This document shows, in pieces, positions 54,057-62,892 of a stretch of DNA of 64,000 nucleotides (its first letter is position 1; every line of letters begins with the position of its first letter). Below the pieces are notes generated by a model. It saw only the letters and a list, made by a program, of their open reading frames with translations, was not told the DNA's origin and ran no database searches. The DNA comes from Pseudoflavitalea rhizosphaerae (GTDB taxonomy: Bacteria; Bacteroidota; Bacteroidia; Chitinophagales; Chitinophagaceae). The stretch spans positions 365,245-429,244 of the forward strand of contig NZ_RCSU01000004.1 of NCBI RefSeq assembly GCF_003991355.1, read 5' to 3'. A program made the position numbers and the translations under genes.

Positions 54057-56135
54057 TTAGAATTTCCAGTCGTCCTTTTCTTCCGGTTCTGCTTCTGCAT
54101 CATCTTCGATATCGTTAAGCATTTCTTCCACGTTTCCGTTGGCAGTGATGAACTCGGTGATATTGTCGAGCAGTGCGCGGAATTTTTCTTCCGGATAGCT
54201 GGCTTCATCAAACTGGGCGATATCTGTGAAGATGCTATGTCCTTTCACGGCAATGGTGCGGAGGGCGGCCACGTTAGGGATCACGCCGAAGGCATCAGAG
54301 CTGACCCTTTCGATCACCTTCCACATATTGCGCTGGTAGCCCTGTCCGAGCTGTTGTACAATTTCCGGACGTTTCAGCAAATCGATAGCGCTTTGGAGCT
54401 GTGCATACATTTCAGGCAGAAGGGCTTTGATCATACCGCTCATGAACACGGAAAGATTGTATTGAAGGTTCTTGATGGCATGGTATACGCCGATCTTGGA
54501 AACATATTCGAAGGCATTGTCGTTGGCTTCGAATTTCTGGATGTATTTCACGGTCTCGTTCATGAGAACGGTCCAGAGTTGCGCGAATTCTGTGTTCACC
54601 ACGCTGTTCTCCAGCACTTCGGCATCACCTGTATTGAACACGATCTTGTAGAACATGGCGCGTTCTTCGGCTGTGCTTCTTTCTTTCCGGAGCTTGTAGT
54701 AACGGTAAAGCTTAGTGGCTGTTTCACCCTGCGGGATATCCAGCTTGCCTTGTGTCCAGGCCATCAGGATGGCGTCTGCAATACGGAGGATGCCGAGATC
54801 ATCGGCCAGCACTTTGGTGTAGAAGAGCACGCCGGCGCCGAGGATATTCTTTCGGTCGATATATTGTCCTTCTTCGTCATCAAAATAATCCACTTTGAAA
54901 TCGAAGCTGTCTACTGAAATATCGGAATACACATTCCTTACAGGATCGCTGTCTGAAGTACCCAGTTTTGCCGCATAGGCGTATGCGTTAGCAAAGTATT
55001 CATCGTACTGGTTGGGAGGCAGTGAGTCGCCGCTGATCTGGAGGTCAAGTTTGTAGAGATATTCTACCATTTTGGTTTTGATCTCCGTAGTGCCTTTGGA
55101 TGCGGGGATCTCGTTCTGCGCGAAATAATCATTCACGTATTTGGGCAGCCTGCCGTATTTCATCATGCTGCTGATCCGTGTTTTCATGAAAGTGGCGGGC
55201 CTTCCGGATGCATAACTGAAGCGGGAATTACGGATGAGTTCCAGGAATGCTGATTTGTCTAACTGCTCATCGTCCAGGTGTGAACTTTCGAAATAATCTT
55301 CGGCCACCAGTTCATTAACTTCATCCTGTGCCTGGTCTGCATACAGGAGAATGCGGTTGAAGAATCCATCGGAGTCTTTCACTTTGTCTATGGTGAATGC
55401 TCTGTAGAGGCATGCCACATAGATGGGCTCATTGCTGAGCAGGAGCCGGAGGTTATTGTCGATACTGCTTTTGCGGATGCGGGCCGAGGTTTTTCCGATC
55501 TCGCCTGTAAGGCCTGCTGCCAGCAATTCCTGTTTCATCCAGTATTGCCCTGGCAGGAAGATGCCACCGGAGCCGGGATGCCTGCCTGCTTTGCGTTTCT
55601 TTCCTCTGCGATAGTTCCTGGAATGGCTGATGAGCAATTGCACAAATGCACTCTTGCTGATCTTTTCCGCGATCACTTCTTCCTGGAGTTTCTTCAGGCG
55701 TACTTCAATATCTGCAATGCCGGCTTCCAGCTCTTCTTTGAGCTTGATGAGTTTTTTGTATTCCCCGCTGTTGGGTTGTAATGTTTTGAGCTGGTTATTC
55801 GTTTCTTCCAGTTTATTACGATTATCTTCCAGTGTGCGACGCGTTTCAATGGCTTCGCTCTTTGCATCATTATCGTCCTTCCATTGTTTTTTTTCCTGGA
55901 AATCGCCGCTGTCTTTGTCCATTATTCCCGTTTCACTCCAGGGGTCCTGCACAATGTAGGCGCAGATCTCATCGATGGCCTTCTGTACCATCTTGTCCGC
56001 CTTTACAGGAGGGGCGGAGATATCGAAATCCGATCTTAACCTGGTGGGCTCCAGTATTTCGAGATCCGGCATGGAGTCGCCATTCATGGGTAAGGCGTCC
56101 AGATCAGAAGGGTTGAATGATTTGAATAAAGACAT
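54057..56135 (-). CDS. Large uncharacterised alpha-helical protein
   Basis: 692 residues, no recognised family. An acidic N-terminus (about 1-40) is followed by a coiled coil at about 92-160 (LEDNRNKLEETNNQLKTL and KEELEAGIADIEVRLKKL), a basic patch (NYRRGKKRKAGRHPGSGG), and a long helical body to about 660. The C-terminus is acidic (DIEDDAEAEPEEKDDW). No signal peptide. It sits 12 bases downstream of the subtilisin gene, so they are probably made together; a substrate or partner role for the protease is possible. Confidence 0.75.
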   Translation of the reverse strand: MSLFKSFNPSDLDALPMNGDSMPDLEILEPTRLRSDFDISAPPVKADKMVQKAIDEICAYIVQDPWSETGIMDKDSGDFQEKKQWKDDNDAKSEAIETRRTLEDNRNKLEETNNQLKTLQPNSGEYKKLIKLKEELEAGIADIEVRLKKLQEEVIAEKISKSAFVQLLISHSRNYRRGKKRKAGRHPGSGGIFLPGQYWMKQELLAAGLTGEIGKTSARIRKSSIDNNLRLLLSNEPIYVACLYRAFTIDKVKDSDGFFNRILLYADQAQDEVNELVAEDYFESSHLDDEQLDKSAFLELIRNSRFSYASGRPATFMKTRISSMMKYGRLPKYVNDYFAQNEIPASKGTTEIKTKMVEYLYKLDLQISGDSLPPNQYDEYFANAYAYAAKLGTSDSDPVRNVYSDISVDSFDFKVDYFDDEEGQYIDRKNILGAGVLFYTKVLADDLGILRIADAILMAWTQGKLDIPQGETATKLYRYYKLRKERSTAEERAMFYKIVFNTGDAEVLENSVVNTEFAQLWTVLMNETVKYIQKFEANDNAFEYVSKIGVYHAIKNLQYNLSVFMSGMIKALLPEMYAQLQSAIDLLKRPEIVQQLGQGYQRNMWKVIERVSSDAFGVIPNVAALRTIAVKGHSIFTDIAQFDEASYPEEKFRALLDNITEFITANGNVEEMLNDIEDDAEAEPEEKDDWKF

Positions 56136-56147
56136 AATCTTTGGCGT

Positions 56148-57470
56148 TTAATTGTTAAAAAATTTATAGTCCATGAACTTGATGGCGTCCATCAGGTTGA
56201 TCTTTCCATATCCGTACCTGATATCCTTGAACCCCGGGAAGTTTCTGTCTGCCGTCATTTTCAGAATATGTTTCAGTTGAGCGTCCGTCAGTTTCCTGGA
56301 TCTTTTCAATGCGTAAGATTTAAGCAAGGCGATGGCTCCCGCCACGAAAGGCGATGCCTGGGAAGTTCCGGAAGCAAACGAGTATCCATGACCGAGGCCG
56401 GCACTGTATACCTGGAAACCAGGCGCAACAAGGGATATATGACTGCCATAAGTAGAGAAGCCGGTGATCTTGTCGTCATAATCCACAGCACCCACAGCTA
56501 TCACATTATTGAGTGCGCCGGGATAGTAGCGATCATTGGTGCCGTCATTTCCGGATGCAGCTACCACGGTCACTCCTTTCCTGATGGCATATTCGATCAC
56601 TTCCTTATGGGGGAGGCCTCCCCCGGTATGTTTTACGCCAAGGCTCATATTGATGATATCCGCGCCCTGGTCAACGGCCCATTTGATGCCTGCGCTGATA
56701 TTATCGATCAGGCCGGCGCCTACTTTTTTTCCGTGGTTGTTCATGGCGCCGAGTACGCGCACGGGGATCACTTTGCATTCGGGCACTACGCCCATCGGCA
56801 TTTTAATGCCTTTTGCGCAGAGGATGCCGGTTACATGCGAGCCATGGCCCACTTCATCGTCAGGTTCGGAATCCTCACCTATAAAGTCGCCGATGAAACG
56901 GTCAGCGCCGTCGAGGATATCCACGAAGTCCATGCCCGGCAGCAGTGAATGGTTTATCTCAGGATGGCTAAGGTCTACTCCGGTATCGAGTACTGCGATC
57001 TTTACCGCAGGATGTCCTTTGCTGTAGAGTTGTGCTTCTTCAAGGAAGATCTGTTTGCCGGACCTGTCGAGGTTGGATGCCTGTGAAAAGGAGAGGGCTG
57101 TATCGGGCAGTTCAGCAATGCCGATGATCCCCGGTTGTGCTTTTTCCACCACGGGGATCAGCCTGATCTGCTCTACCAGTGCAGGAGGCAGTTGCTTGTC
57201 TTCCTGTAAAATGATACGGTAAATCCGGTTGAGGCCTGATTCAATTTCTTCTTTGCTCCACCCGTTGGTAACGGGATCAACGGAGCGTTGTTGTTTCGGT
57301 TTGTATTCTTTTGTAACCCAGAAATTGAGTTGGTTGGTCTGCATCAGTTTGTCGATATCCTGCTGGAACCTGTCCACCGCCAGTGATCTGTTATCTATAA
57401 AATCAGCCCAGTAAGGCGCATCGATTGCGTCTATACCTGTTTTCAATTTTATGATCAGATGCGGTTTCAT
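56148..57470 (-). CDS. Subtilisin-family (S8) serine protease without signal peptide
   Basis: 440 residues. An N-terminal prodomain-like region (about 1-125) precedes the catalytic domain, with IAVLDTGVDLSHPEI (Asp162), VGHGSHVTGIL (His209), AASGNDG (oxyanion Asn308) and SFASGTSQASPFVAGA (Ser370). All triad residues are present, so it should be active. No Sec or Tat leader precedes the prodomain, which points to a cytoplasmic protease or one exported with a particle. It is first in the nine-gene operon and faces the LuxR-type gene across 319 bases. Confidence 0.93.
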   Translation of the reverse strand: MKPHLIIKLKTGIDAIDAPYWADFIDNRSLAVDRFQQDIDKLMQTNQLNFWVTKEYKPKQQRSVDPVTNGWSKEEIESGLNRIYRIILQEDKQLPPALVEQIRLIPVVEKAQPGIIGIAELPDTALSFSQASNLDRSGKQIFLEEAQLYSKGHPAVKIAVLDTGVDLSHPEINHSLLPGMDFVDILDGADRFIGDFIGEDSEPDDEVGHGSHVTGILCAKGIKMPMGVVPECKVIPVRVLGAMNNHGKKVGAGLIDNISAGIKWAVDQGADIINMSLGVKHTGGGLPHKEVIEYAIRKGVTVVAASGNDGTNDRYYPGALNNVIAVGAVDYDDKITGFSTYGSHISLVAPGFQVYSAGLGHGYSFASGTSQASPFVAGAIALLKSYALKRSRKLTDAQLKHILKMTADRNFPGFKDIRYGYGKINLMDAIKFMDYKFFNN

Positions 57471-57789
57471 GATAAAAGCGGTTGTTCATTAGCGTTATCT
57501 GGTGGGAGAACCTGAAAATTCAATATCAAAAGTAAGATCATACAAAAGCGAAGTCAATCCTCATTTTTGAGGAAATGTGAAAATTGAGAGAATTGGTTTT
57601 CAAAGAATACCACTAAGTGGTATCCTCATTTCTGATTATTTTCAGAAATATAATCTTAGCTTTATATTCTTGTACCTATCTTAGCGATCCCCACCACTTT
57701 ACACCACTCAACCCGGCATCCTGAAGTTGCTGAAAGGCAGCAGGCGCCTGATTTAGCATAACCTTTTTGTGCAGGCAAAACAGAAAACC
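57471..57789. promoter_or_regulatory. Divergent promoter region with two perfect inverted repeats
   Basis: This 319-base gap separates the operon from the small LuxR gene. ATACCACT-A-AGTGGTAT (57607-57623) is a perfect odd-spaced palindrome. ATTTCTGA and TCAGAAAT (57628-57649, 6-base loop) form a second perfect 8-base dyad just downstream. These are good candidates for operator sites of the adjacent HTH protein. No coding frame is apparent elsewhere in the gap. Confidence 0.65.
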
Positions 57790-58143
57790 ATGATGCTAAA
57801 AGACAATGTGTTGTTGGAACAGATCAATGCGATCATTCGTGATCATTTCTTCAGCACGCATAATTTTATTCATTACCTGTATCAGCATTTTCCTGATTTG
57901 GTGGGCAATGCGGTTCAGTCGCCAGCCGAAAGGCATGTTCCATTAGAACCGGCGCCTGTTCTTACGAGGCGGGAAAGGGAAGTACTGGATCTTCTGGCCG
58001 AAGGACTTTGCGCCAAGGAGATTGCGCAGATCCTTTTCATTAGTGAAACCACGGTGGTTACGCATAAAAAGAACCTCAAGAACAAATTCAAAGTCAAGAA
58101 TACTGTTGAACTGGTATCTAAAGTATTTAGTCATATGAAATAA
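57790..58143 (+). CDS. LuxR-type HTH regulator (output domain only)
   Basis: 117 residues from the ATG at 57790. The first 50 residues are helical without a receiver domain. The C-terminal HTH (about 57-115) is complete: LTRREREVLDLLAEGLCAKEIAQILFISETTVVTHKKNLKNKF is covered in two parts around KEIAQIL and TVVTHKKN. It probably binds DNA as a dimer and, from its position, may regulate the divergent nine-gene operon or itself. A start at 57769 is possible but less likely. Confidence 0.9.
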   Translation: MMLKDNVLLEQINAIIRDHFFSTHNFIHYLYQHFPDLVGNAVQSPAERHVPLEPAPVLTRREREVLDLLAEGLCAKEIAQILFISETTVVTHKKNLKNKFKVKNTVELVSKVFSHMK

Positions 58144-58175
58144 GTCCGGGCTGCATCTTTAGATACAAATGGTCT

Positions 58176-59042
58176 TTATAATTTCTGATATACCCTCACC
58201 CAATCTACTTCAAATCTGCGGGGGAAAGATGTGTTTTCAGGATTGCCACCGTTCTGTCCGCCAATGGCCAGGTTCAGCAACATATAATGTGGTTGTTTGA
58301 AAGGATTGAATCCCGATCCATCTTTATTCACCAGTGAGTCCGTTGGAACTTTGTTCAGTAGTTGATCATCGATGAATAATGCAATGTATTTTTCCGTCCA
58401 GTCCATTCGCCATACATGGAACTTATTTGCCCAGGCTTCACCTCCCAGAGAATCTGTTGAAAAAGTATTGCTATGCCATTCCTGGCGCCCTTCCCTGCCT
58501 AGACAAACAATATTCGCCAGCAGCATTTTACGATAATACTCCATGATATCGATCTCTCCATTTGCTGGCCAGGGCTTATCGATCCCAAGCGTCCACCAGG
58601 CCGGCCATAGTCCATCACTGATATCGATGCGGCCCCGCATTTCAAACCGTCCGTATTGCCATTGGGCTTTGCCAGAGGTGATAAGACAGCTGGATGTGTA
58701 TTCTATGTTTGGCCGCTTCCCGCGCCAGTCTTTAACTTCCGTTGAATACATTGGATTGGCTTTCTCTTCTTTGCGCGCTTCTATTACAAGCACTCCCTTT
58801 TCACAAAGTGCATTTTCCGGCTGGTACCATTGGAATTCTTCATTACGTACAAAGCCTTGTTCATAATTCCATTTGGAAGAATCGGGACGGCCGGACTGAT
58901 CAAATTCATCCGACCATACCAGGTCGTATCCTTCTCCGTTATATTTGGTGGCAGCATTGTTGCCGGACCCGGAAGTACTTTGTGAACCGCAGGCCAGCAG
59001 GGCAAAAGCTGCGAGTATTAAGAAAACAAAGCCAATACGCAT
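58176..59042 (-). CDS. Glycoside hydrolase family 16 lipoprotein
   Basis: 288 residues. A lipobox (LLAC) ends the signal peptide, so the protein is anchored in a membrane. The GH16 catalytic signature GEIDIMEYY (ExDxxE) lies mid-protein, preceded by WPAWWTLG and followed by LNLAIGG and VDWVRVYQKL at the end. The family cuts beta-1,3 or beta-1,3-1,4 glucans such as laminarin or lichenan; specificity cannot be read here. It diverges from the truncated MutS-family gene. Confidence 0.93.
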   Translation of the reverse strand: MRIGFVFLILAAFALLACGSQSTSGSGNNAATKYNGEGYDLVWSDEFDQSGRPDSSKWNYEQGFVRNEEFQWYQPENALCEKGVLVIEARKEEKANPMYSTEVKDWRGKRPNIEYTSSCLITSGKAQWQYGRFEMRGRIDISDGLWPAWWTLGIDKPWPANGEIDIMEYYRKMLLANIVCLGREGRQEWHSNTFSTDSLGGEAWANKFHVWRMDWTEKYIALFIDDQLLNKVPTDSLVNKDGSGFNPFKQPHYMLLNLAIGGQNGGNPENTSFPRRFEVDWVRVYQKL

Positions 59043-59087
59043 AGTTTTTGTTTTTTCTTACAACTAAATCTACAAATTATTACCACA

Positions 59088-59609
59088 GTGAAAACTGCCT
59101 TCAGGAAAGATTTTTTGAAAAATGTAACAGGATTACCGGTTCCTGCGCTTAATGCAGAAATTGTATTTGTTGATGATATCAATGTGTTCATTTCCTCAAA
59201 GGATGATCTTTCTCAGGGCTACAGCCATTTTATGATGGAGGTTCAAAACTTCAAATCAGTGGTTCTCAAAGCCCGCGACCATCGTGTATTTGCCGTCTTC
59301 GATGAAATGTTCAGCGGCACCAATAGCGAAGACGCCATCAATATCCTGCGTATTGCTGTAAAAGGGATTTCTGTATTCAGCAATTCCTTTTTCCTGATTT
59401 CCACACATTACAGGTTAAAGGACCTCGGTATCACTGATGATAGTCCGGTCGATCTCCTGTACATAGCATCCGGTATCAGTAATGGTATTCCTCAATTCAC
59501 CTACGAAGTGAAAGCCGGGAGTTCAGATCTGAAATTAGGGATGATACTTTTTGAGAATGCTGGTCTCTTACAATTATTAGGAATTGATGATAGTTGGTTT
59601 CCCGCTTAA
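59088..59609 (+). pseudogene. Truncated MutS-family ATPase, broken at Walker A
   Basis: 173 residues from a GTG. The sequence matches only the last part of the MutS-family ATPase domain: DDLSQGYSHFMMEV, the Walker B-like VFAVFDEMFSGTNSEDA and FFLISTHYRLKDLG. The Walker A loop that should come just before (IITGxNxSGKT) is reduced to IIT-TVKT, so the nucleotide-binding glycines are gone, and all upstream domains are missing. It starts only 46 bases from the divergent GH16 start, which marks a breakpoint. A non-functional remnant is likely. Confidence 0.7.
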
Positions 59610-59622
59610 CGAAAGAACAGTC

Positions 59623-60912
59623 TCATACTTTCAGCAATGCCTTTCCTGCTACTGCTTTCCCACTGGTGAATGCTGCTTCAACGGTGCCGATCAAAGGGCC
59701 TTTGTAAAAAGCCTCACCTGCAAAGTAGATCGTTTCAGCAACAGGCTGTTGAAGGAAATCCATCACTCCTGCAGTGTCCACCGTTGCGTAAGTATAAGAA
59801 CCGAGTGTATAAGGATCGGAAGTCCAGTCAATGATCTCTGCGCCCCTGAGTAATGCATGTAAATCAGTTGCATTCTTATGAAAGATGTTTGCCAGAGAAT
59901 TGATAGCCAAATTGAGCAAACGCTTTTTACCTGTATTCGCCCATTCCTTTGCGGGAGGTCCGCCGAGCCAGCCGGTCAGCAGGCCAGACTCCTGCGGGAA
60001 CTGCGTCCACCAGGTAGGGACCGGTTCTTCAGACAATATGAATTGCAGGTCATGGAACTTTTCTCCCTGCTCTTTCCAGAATGGATGATCAAATTGGAGG
60101 AGTATCTTAATGATGGCGCCCATGCCGATTTTCTTCACCGCATCCATATATTCTGTAACGGCAGGAAAGAATTGAATGCTCCCTTCCTGTGAGGGATGAG
60201 CCTTCAATACATTCAGCGGAATGGTGATGATCACTTTTTGCGCCAGGAACGTTTCCCTGCCTGCCGTGATTATTTTTATCGATTGCATTTCCCAATGCAA
60301 TTCCTTAACGGGTGAGGATAAACGAAGTTGTCCGCCTTGTTCCAGGTAATCATCCCTCAGGAATTCCATCAGGCTGCGGTAACCTTTGTTGATCCGGTAT
60401 TGCGGATTATCTTCTTCTCCCAGCCATTCTTCACGCAATGCAAAAGTGCTTGCATCTGCCGGGTCAGCCGTATCATAGCCGGTAGCGAAGCGGATCGCTG
60501 CTTCCCTGAGTACCGCATATTGTGGTTGGTTGAAGTGTTGATCCAGGAAATCCAGCAGCGGAAGGTCTTCCTTTAATGATTTCAGTTTTTCAGCGAATGT
60601 ATCCCAGTCAGGAATGATCTCCTGGCTTTGTATGAGCTCTCCATTCCTGAATTGCCACCAGGAGCCTTCAGTCTGATGAAAGGCCAGGCTGGCTTCTTTC
60701 AGTAATGATTTTGTAAGGGGAAGATCACCATGAATGAATTCGGCGCCGTATTCAATATGATCATTGTTTCCAACAGAAGCTGTATGGATCCGGCCTCCAA
60801 TGCGGTCCCTTGCTTCCAGTAAAATGGTTTTCTTACCGGCTTTTGCCAATTCCCTGGCAGCCATCAGTCCGGCTGCGCCAGCGCCCACAATAATGAATTC
60901 ATATTGTTCCAT
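59623..60912 (-). CDS. Flavin-dependent amine oxidase-family protein
   Basis: 429 residues. The N-terminal FAD-binding motif IIVGAGAAGLMAARELA is followed by LLEARDRIGGRI, and the C-terminal FAD-contact stretch IYFAGEAFYKGPLIGTVEAAFTSG is read in two parts at about 393-416. The substrate part includes KIGMGAIIKILLQFD. Members oxidise amines or polyamines in the cytoplasm. It stands alone, convergent with the MutS remnant. Confidence 0.92.
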   Translation of the reverse strand: MEQYEFIIVGAGAAGLMAARELAKAGKKTILLEARDRIGGRIHTASVGNNDHIEYGAEFIHGDLPLTKSLLKEASLAFHQTEGSWWQFRNGELIQSQEIIPDWDTFAEKLKSLKEDLPLLDFLDQHFNQPQYAVLREAAIRFATGYDTADPADASTFALREEWLGEEDNPQYRINKGYRSLMEFLRDDYLEQGGQLRLSSPVKELHWEMQSIKIITAGRETFLAQKVIITIPLNVLKAHPSQEGSIQFFPAVTEYMDAVKKIGMGAIIKILLQFDHPFWKEQGEKFHDLQFILSEEPVPTWWTQFPQESGLLTGWLGGPPAKEWANTGKKRLLNLAINSLANIFHKNATDLHALLRGAEIIDWTSDPYTLGSYTYATVDTAGVMDFLQQPVAETIYFAGEAFYKGPLIGTVEAAFTSGKAVAGKALLKV

Positions 60913-61063
60913 AGAAAATGAAATTACAAAATTGTATTATTGCAACAGGCTACTATCCTTACTAACTGCATTCAATCCTTCATAATCAAACCTTCCTGTT
61001 CCCCGTTAATGGCGGGCCAGGAATTTATTTTGCCAGGCCCGATTGAAGGAAAGGGAATAATAT

Positions 61064-61666
61064 ATGAAGATGAAAAGTGAGCTTGTTGACGAACCAATAC
61101 TGATCAGGCGCTGTGTAAACGGCGACAGGACTGCTTTTTCCAGCCTTTATTCTCACTACGCACCCTTATTGTACCGGCTGCTGTATCCACTCACGCATGA
61201 ATCCCGGCATGATGCCGAAGAGATCATACAGGATGTTTTCCTTTCCATTTGGGAAAAAAGGGAACTAATGCCTGCAATCAGGAATTTCAAACCTTTTCTC
61301 TTCCGGATGGCCAGGAACAAGCTGATAGATCTGAGAAGGAAGTCGGCTGTCAAAAAAAGAGCCGCAGGGAACCTGGAACAGCTCTCCCAAAGCAGTTCTC
61401 TTTCACCGGAAGAGGATGTGCTGTATGTTGAATACCATTCCTATGCCATGAAAGCAATAGCCGCGTTGCCGCCCAGGCAGCGGCAGATCTTCGATCTGCG
61501 GATGTCGGAAGATCTTTCCCTTGACCAGATCGCTGCACAACTTCAGATCACAACTCATGCGGTAAAGAAGAATCTTTACACCGCTATCAGAACGGTAAAA
61601 GAGCAGCTCAGGAAGAATCCTGACTGGTTATTACCCTTGTTGCTTGCCGCTGCCAGTTACTGCTAA
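61064..61666 (+). CDS. ECF-type RNA polymerase sigma factor
   Basis: 200 residues. Sigma region 2 (ESRHDAEEIIQDVFLSIWEKR) and region 4 (LPPRQRQIFDLRMSEDLSLDQIAAQLQIT) are clear; there is no region 1 or 3, as usual for ECF factors. The C-terminus is hydrophobic (LLPLLLAAASYC), common in this family. It is followed by a FecR-type anti-sigma and a SusC receptor with an STN domain, the standard cell-surface signalling set for TonB-dependent uptake. A start at 61070 is also possible. Confidence 0.95.
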   Translation: MKMKSELVDEPILIRRCVNGDRTAFSSLYSHYAPLLYRLLYPLTHESRHDAEEIIQDVFLSIWEKRELMPAIRNFKPFLFRMARNKLIDLRRKSAVKKRAAGNLEQLSQSSSLSPEEDVLYVEYHSYAMKAIAALPPRQRQIFDLRMSEDLSLDQIAAQLQITTHAVKKNLYTAIRTVKEQLRKNPDWLLPLLLAAASYC

Positions 61667-61679
61667 AAAAATCTTATCC

Positions 61680-61701
61680 CGGAAGGTATACTTTCCTTCC
61701 G
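61680..61701 (+). promoter_or_regulatory. Hairpin between the sigma and FecR genes
   Basis: Perfect 7-base arms (CGGAAGG and CCTTCCG) with an 8-base loop lie 13 bases past the sigma stop and 31 bases before the FecR start. There is no T run, so it may tune expression or mRNA stability rather than stop transcription. Confidence 0.35.
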
Positions 61702-61732
61702 CTCAAACGAACTATACATTAACAGGCATGAT

Positions 61733-62773
61733 ATGACTGATGCAATTATTGAAAAAATAGCCACCGGCAATTATTCCGAGGAAGAGTTGCATGCCTTCCT
61801 GGAAGAATTGAAGGATATGAACGATGACGATTACAAAGCCATTTACAACAAGCTGTACCGGGTGCTGCCGGATATTCCTGACAGGCAGATGAGTGATGCC
61901 TTTCACATCGAAATGGAAAAACAGCTCGATAGCAGGGAGTCGATGGAGGAGGCAATTGTTGTCACGGGCTGGAGAAAATGGAGATATTACGCAGCAGCAG
62001 CCGTATTGCTGCTGGTTCTGGCAGGTGGCATCTATTGGTACCTGCAGCCTGATCAGCACAGGATCTTTGCTGCAAAGAACGGAGAGCGTAAGAGCGTTCG
62101 TCTGCCGGATGGTTCCCAGGTGATCATCAACAGCGGAAGCACCTTGTCCCTATCGGAACATTTCGATGAAACCGACCGGGAAGTAACATTGGAAGGAGAG
62201 GTTTATTTCGATATTAAAAGCAATGAAAAGAAACCTTTTATCATTCATACCAAAGCATCGGAAGTGAAAGTATTGGGTACCGCATTCAATGTAAGGGCCT
62301 ATCCTTCGGAAGAAACGGAAGTGGCATCACTGGTGAGAGGAGCAATACAGGTGAGGATCAAAACAGAGACCGGCCTGTCTGGCGAATATCTTTTAAAACC
62401 TATGCAGAAGATGATCATTCGCAAAACCGGTCAGGTGGAAAAAGATAAAACCGTACAGGTGGAAAAGAAAACGAAACTGCTGATGCCGAGGATCGACAGC
62501 ATCCATGTGAACAAGATCTTCGATGAAGTAGTGGAGACTGCCTGGACAAAGAACAAGCTGGTCTTCGATAATGAAACACTGCAGCAAGCAGCCGCCCGAA
62601 TGCAGCAATGGTACGGCATCGAAATAAGAATCGAGAACGACTCCCTCAAAAATCTCCTGTACACGGCAAGCTTTGAAGGAGAAACATTGGAGAAAGTACT
62701 GGAAGCTATTCAATTCTCGATCCCTATGGTTAAATATAAAATGGAGAATAACGGCTTGTACATACTATACTGA
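61733..62773 (+). CDS. FecR-type anti-sigma factor
   Basis: 346 residues. The cytoplasmic N-terminus (about 1-80) is the sigma-binding region; a membrane helix follows (YYAAAAVLLLVLAGGIYWYL). The periplasmic FecR domain includes GERKSVRLPDGSQVIINSGS and VKVLGTAFNVRAY, and the last 70 residues form a DUF4974-like domain (VFDNETLQQAAARMQQWYG). It should hold the sigma factor inactive until the TonB-dependent receptor signals. A terminator follows its stop. Confidence 0.95.
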   Translation: MTDAIIEKIATGNYSEEELHAFLEELKDMNDDDYKAIYNKLYRVLPDIPDRQMSDAFHIEMEKQLDSRESMEEAIVVTGWRKWRYYAAAAVLLLVLAGGIYWYLQPDQHRIFAAKNGERKSVRLPDGSQVIINSGSTLSLSEHFDETDREVTLEGEVYFDIKSNEKKPFIIHTKASEVKVLGTAFNVRAYPSEETEVASLVRGAIQVRIKTETGLSGEYLLKPMQKMIIRKTGQVEKDKTVQVEKKTKLLMPRIDSIHVNKIFDEVVETAWTKNKLVFDNETLQQAAARMQQWYGIEIRIENDSLKNLLYTASFEGETLEKVLEAIQFSIPMVKYKMENNGLYILY

Positions 62774-62795
62774 GAAAAAATGAGTGCATAAAAAA

Positions 62796-62821
62796 GGGGA
62801 TGCGCTAACATCCCCGATTTT
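62796..62821 (+). terminator. Rho-independent terminator after FecR
   Basis: A perfect 7-base stem (GGGGATG at 62796-62802, CATCCCC at 62809-62815) with a 6-base loop is followed by GATTTT. It separates the sigma/FecR transcript from the receptor gene, which must then have its own promoter. Confidence 0.8.
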
Positions 62822-62892
62822 CAGATATCGAAACAGTTTTGCGTTGAGAACATAGCTGTTTCAAATTATAACCAAAAATCAAAACTAAAGGT

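Noticed and set aside
45926..57470. Contractile injection system or prophage
   Set aside because: Lytic-type domains are present, but no sheath, tube, baseplate, tape-measure, capsid, portal, terminase or integrase can be recognised.
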